A stretch of 64,000 nt of DNA from positions 1 to 64,000 of the forward strand of contig DATAVA010000055.1 of NCBI GenBank assembly GCA_036267975.1. Direction: 5' to 3'. The notes beneath the pieces are model-generated. The model saw nothing but the letters and a program-made list of their open reading frames with translations, had not been told where the DNA came from and did not search any database. Numbering within the stretch: position 1 is the first letter of the stretch; every line of letters starts with the position of its first letter. The position numbers and the translations under genes are program-made. Origin of the DNA: DAIDKA01 sp036267975. GTDB lineage: Bacteria; Pseudomonadota; Gammaproteobacteria; Steroidobacterales; Steroidobacteraceae. This document shows positions 63,260-64,000 of this stretch, in pieces.

Positions 63260-63520
63260 ATGGATATCGCCGTTGAGCTGAGCTTGTATCCACTGGAGCC
63301 GGATCTGGTGCCGAAGATCAAGGACTTCATCGACCGCCTCAATACTGCCGGTGGTGTGCGCGTCATCACCAACAGCCTCAGTACCCAGGTGGTCGGTCCC
63401 TTCGATCTGGTCTTCGCCGCGCTGACTCGCGAGCTGCGCACCACTTTCAGCCAGGTGGACAAGTCCGTGGTGGTCATGAAAGTTATCGGGCCGCTGACCG
63501 ATTCGGGCCTGATCCAGTGA
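63260..63520 (+). CDS. Ykof/YqgV-like thiamine-binding protein
   Basis: The 86-residue protein matches the small thiamine-binding family (YkoF/MTH1187-type fold): AVELSLYPLEPDLVPKIKDFIDRLN, then GGVRVITNSLSTQVVGPFDLVFAAL and SVVVMKVI. There is no signal peptide, so it works in the cytoplasm, probably holding thiamine or HMP. AAGAGGA at 63246-63252 gives a good ribosome site. Its stop overlaps the next gene's ATG by one base. The placement between receptor and transporter supports a thiamine role. Confidence 0.82.
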   Translation: MDIAVELSLYPLEPDLVPKIKDFIDRLNTAGGVRVITNSLSTQVVGPFDLVFAALTRELRTTFSQVDKSVVVMKVIGPLTDSGLIQ

Positions 63521-64000
63521 TGACCGGGATCATCGCCGCATTGCAGGCGATGTCCCTGGCCGAGGTGATCGCCGTGATCCTCGGCGTTGTGTACCTGGTG
63601 CTCGCCGTCAAGCGCAGCCGCTGGTGCTGGGTGGCCGGCGGCATCAGTTCAGCCATCGTCATCTGGCTGTCGGCGCAGAAGGGCCTGCCAATGCAGGCTG
63701 GCCTCAATGTTTATTACGTGATCGTTTCGGTCTATGGCTACTGGCGCTGGACCGACGCGGAAGTTCCGCGGCCGCCAGTGTCGCTGCTGCCGCTGCGCTG
63801 GCATGTAATGGGTACCCTGGCCGTGCTACTGGTCAGTGTTCTGACCGCGCAATACCTGGAGCGCGAGACGCAGGCCGCATGGCCCTATCTCGACTCGCTC
63901 ACGACCTGGGGAAGCCTCTTTACGACCTGGCTGGTGGCGCGCGTGAAACTTGAGAACTGGGCGTACTGGTTCGTCATTGATGCCGTCGAGGCCTTCCTGT
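63520..64000 (+). CDS. pnuT: PnuC/PnuT-family inner-membrane transporter, partial
   Basis: About 160 residues are visible before the window ends. Hydrophobic helices follow each other: VIAVILGVVYLVLAVK, VAGGISSAIVIWLSAQ, YYVIVSVYGYWRW, VMGTLAVLLVSVLTAQYL, and WAYWFVIDAVEAFL. VSVYGYWRW and WGSLFTTWLVARVKLENWAYW are typical of PnuC-fold transporters, in which the PnuT branch imports thiamine. The gene begins at the last base of the Ykof-like stop (TGATG) and continues beyond base 64000. A downstream TnrT/thiamine kinase could be the next gene. The PnuT assignment rests on riboswitch context rather than on sequence alone. Confidence 0.85.
   Translation, partial: MTGIIAALQAMSLAEVIAVILGVVYLVLAVKRSRWCWVAGGISSAIVIWLSAQKGLPMQAGLNVYYVIVSVYGYWRWTDAEVPRPPVSLLPLRWHVMGTLAVLLVSVLTAQYLERETQAAWPYLDSLTTWGSLFTTWLVARVKLENWAYWFVIDAVEAFL

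Overview
The window is 64 kb of GC-rich, tightly packed bacterial chromosome. Genes meet with 1-4 base overlaps, convergent 3' ends often overlap, and no gene-free stretch exceeds 300 bases apart from the one around a tRNA. Gene content fits a free-living gammaproteobacterium: BipA, ProBA, TesB, azurin, GlgB/GlgX, GlpK/GlpD, a TPP riboswitch driving a TonB-dependent receptor, and Wzi. The style recalls the Xanthomonadales / Nevskiales / Steroidobacterales group, but that is inference from family content. I see no insertion sequence, prophage, CRISPR array, integrase or rRNA.

Layout. 1-2.4 kb: 5' part of an RND/MMPL exporter, divergent from a periplasmic-binding-like protein and a lipoprotein. 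2.4-10.8 kb: typA, a DUF2721 membrane protein, an ABC exporter, then glgB-glgX. 10.9-14.6 kb: a glycerophosphodiesterase facing a GGDEF-EAL protein. 14.7-18.5 kb: a small Cys protein, ferredoxin-NADP reductase, azurin, tesB and a CpcT-like protein. 18.4-21.1 kb: an operon of an acidic-tailed protein, an FAD oxidase and an alpha/beta-hydrolase lipoprotein that lacks its catalytic residues. 21.2-23.7 kb: proBA. 23.7-28.9 kb: a molybdenum-cofactor operon, moeA-moaA-moaC-(mobA::moaD)-(moaE::moeB::rhodanese), with two gene fusions. 29.7 kb: tRNA-Arg(UCG). 29.8-36.3 kb: an HDOD protein, a PadR/TonB-like pair, a CAP-domain protein, Wzi and a multicopper oxidase.

36.45-50.3 kb is the most remarkable block. 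It is one almost gapless eight-gene operon: DUF4159, a vWA/amidotransferase-like membrane protein, a caspase/legumain-like protein, a TPR-HExxH peptidase, MoxR ATPase, DUF58, a BatA-like protein and DUF4175. It looks like a MoxR/vWA envelope machine carrying two protease-fold proteins. 50.4-60.8 kb: YdcF-like protein, DODA-type dioxygenase, TPR-GGEEF cyclase, glpK-glpD, a ModF-like double ATPase with an MFS pump, and a PhzF-like protein.

60.9-64 kb: a thiamine-salvage cassette. A promoter and TPP riboswitch lead into a TonB-dependent receptor, then a small Ykof-like thiamine-binding protein, then a PnuC/PnuT transporter cut by the window edge. Together these suggest outer-membrane capture, cytoplasmic binding and inner-membrane uptake of thiamine under TPP control.
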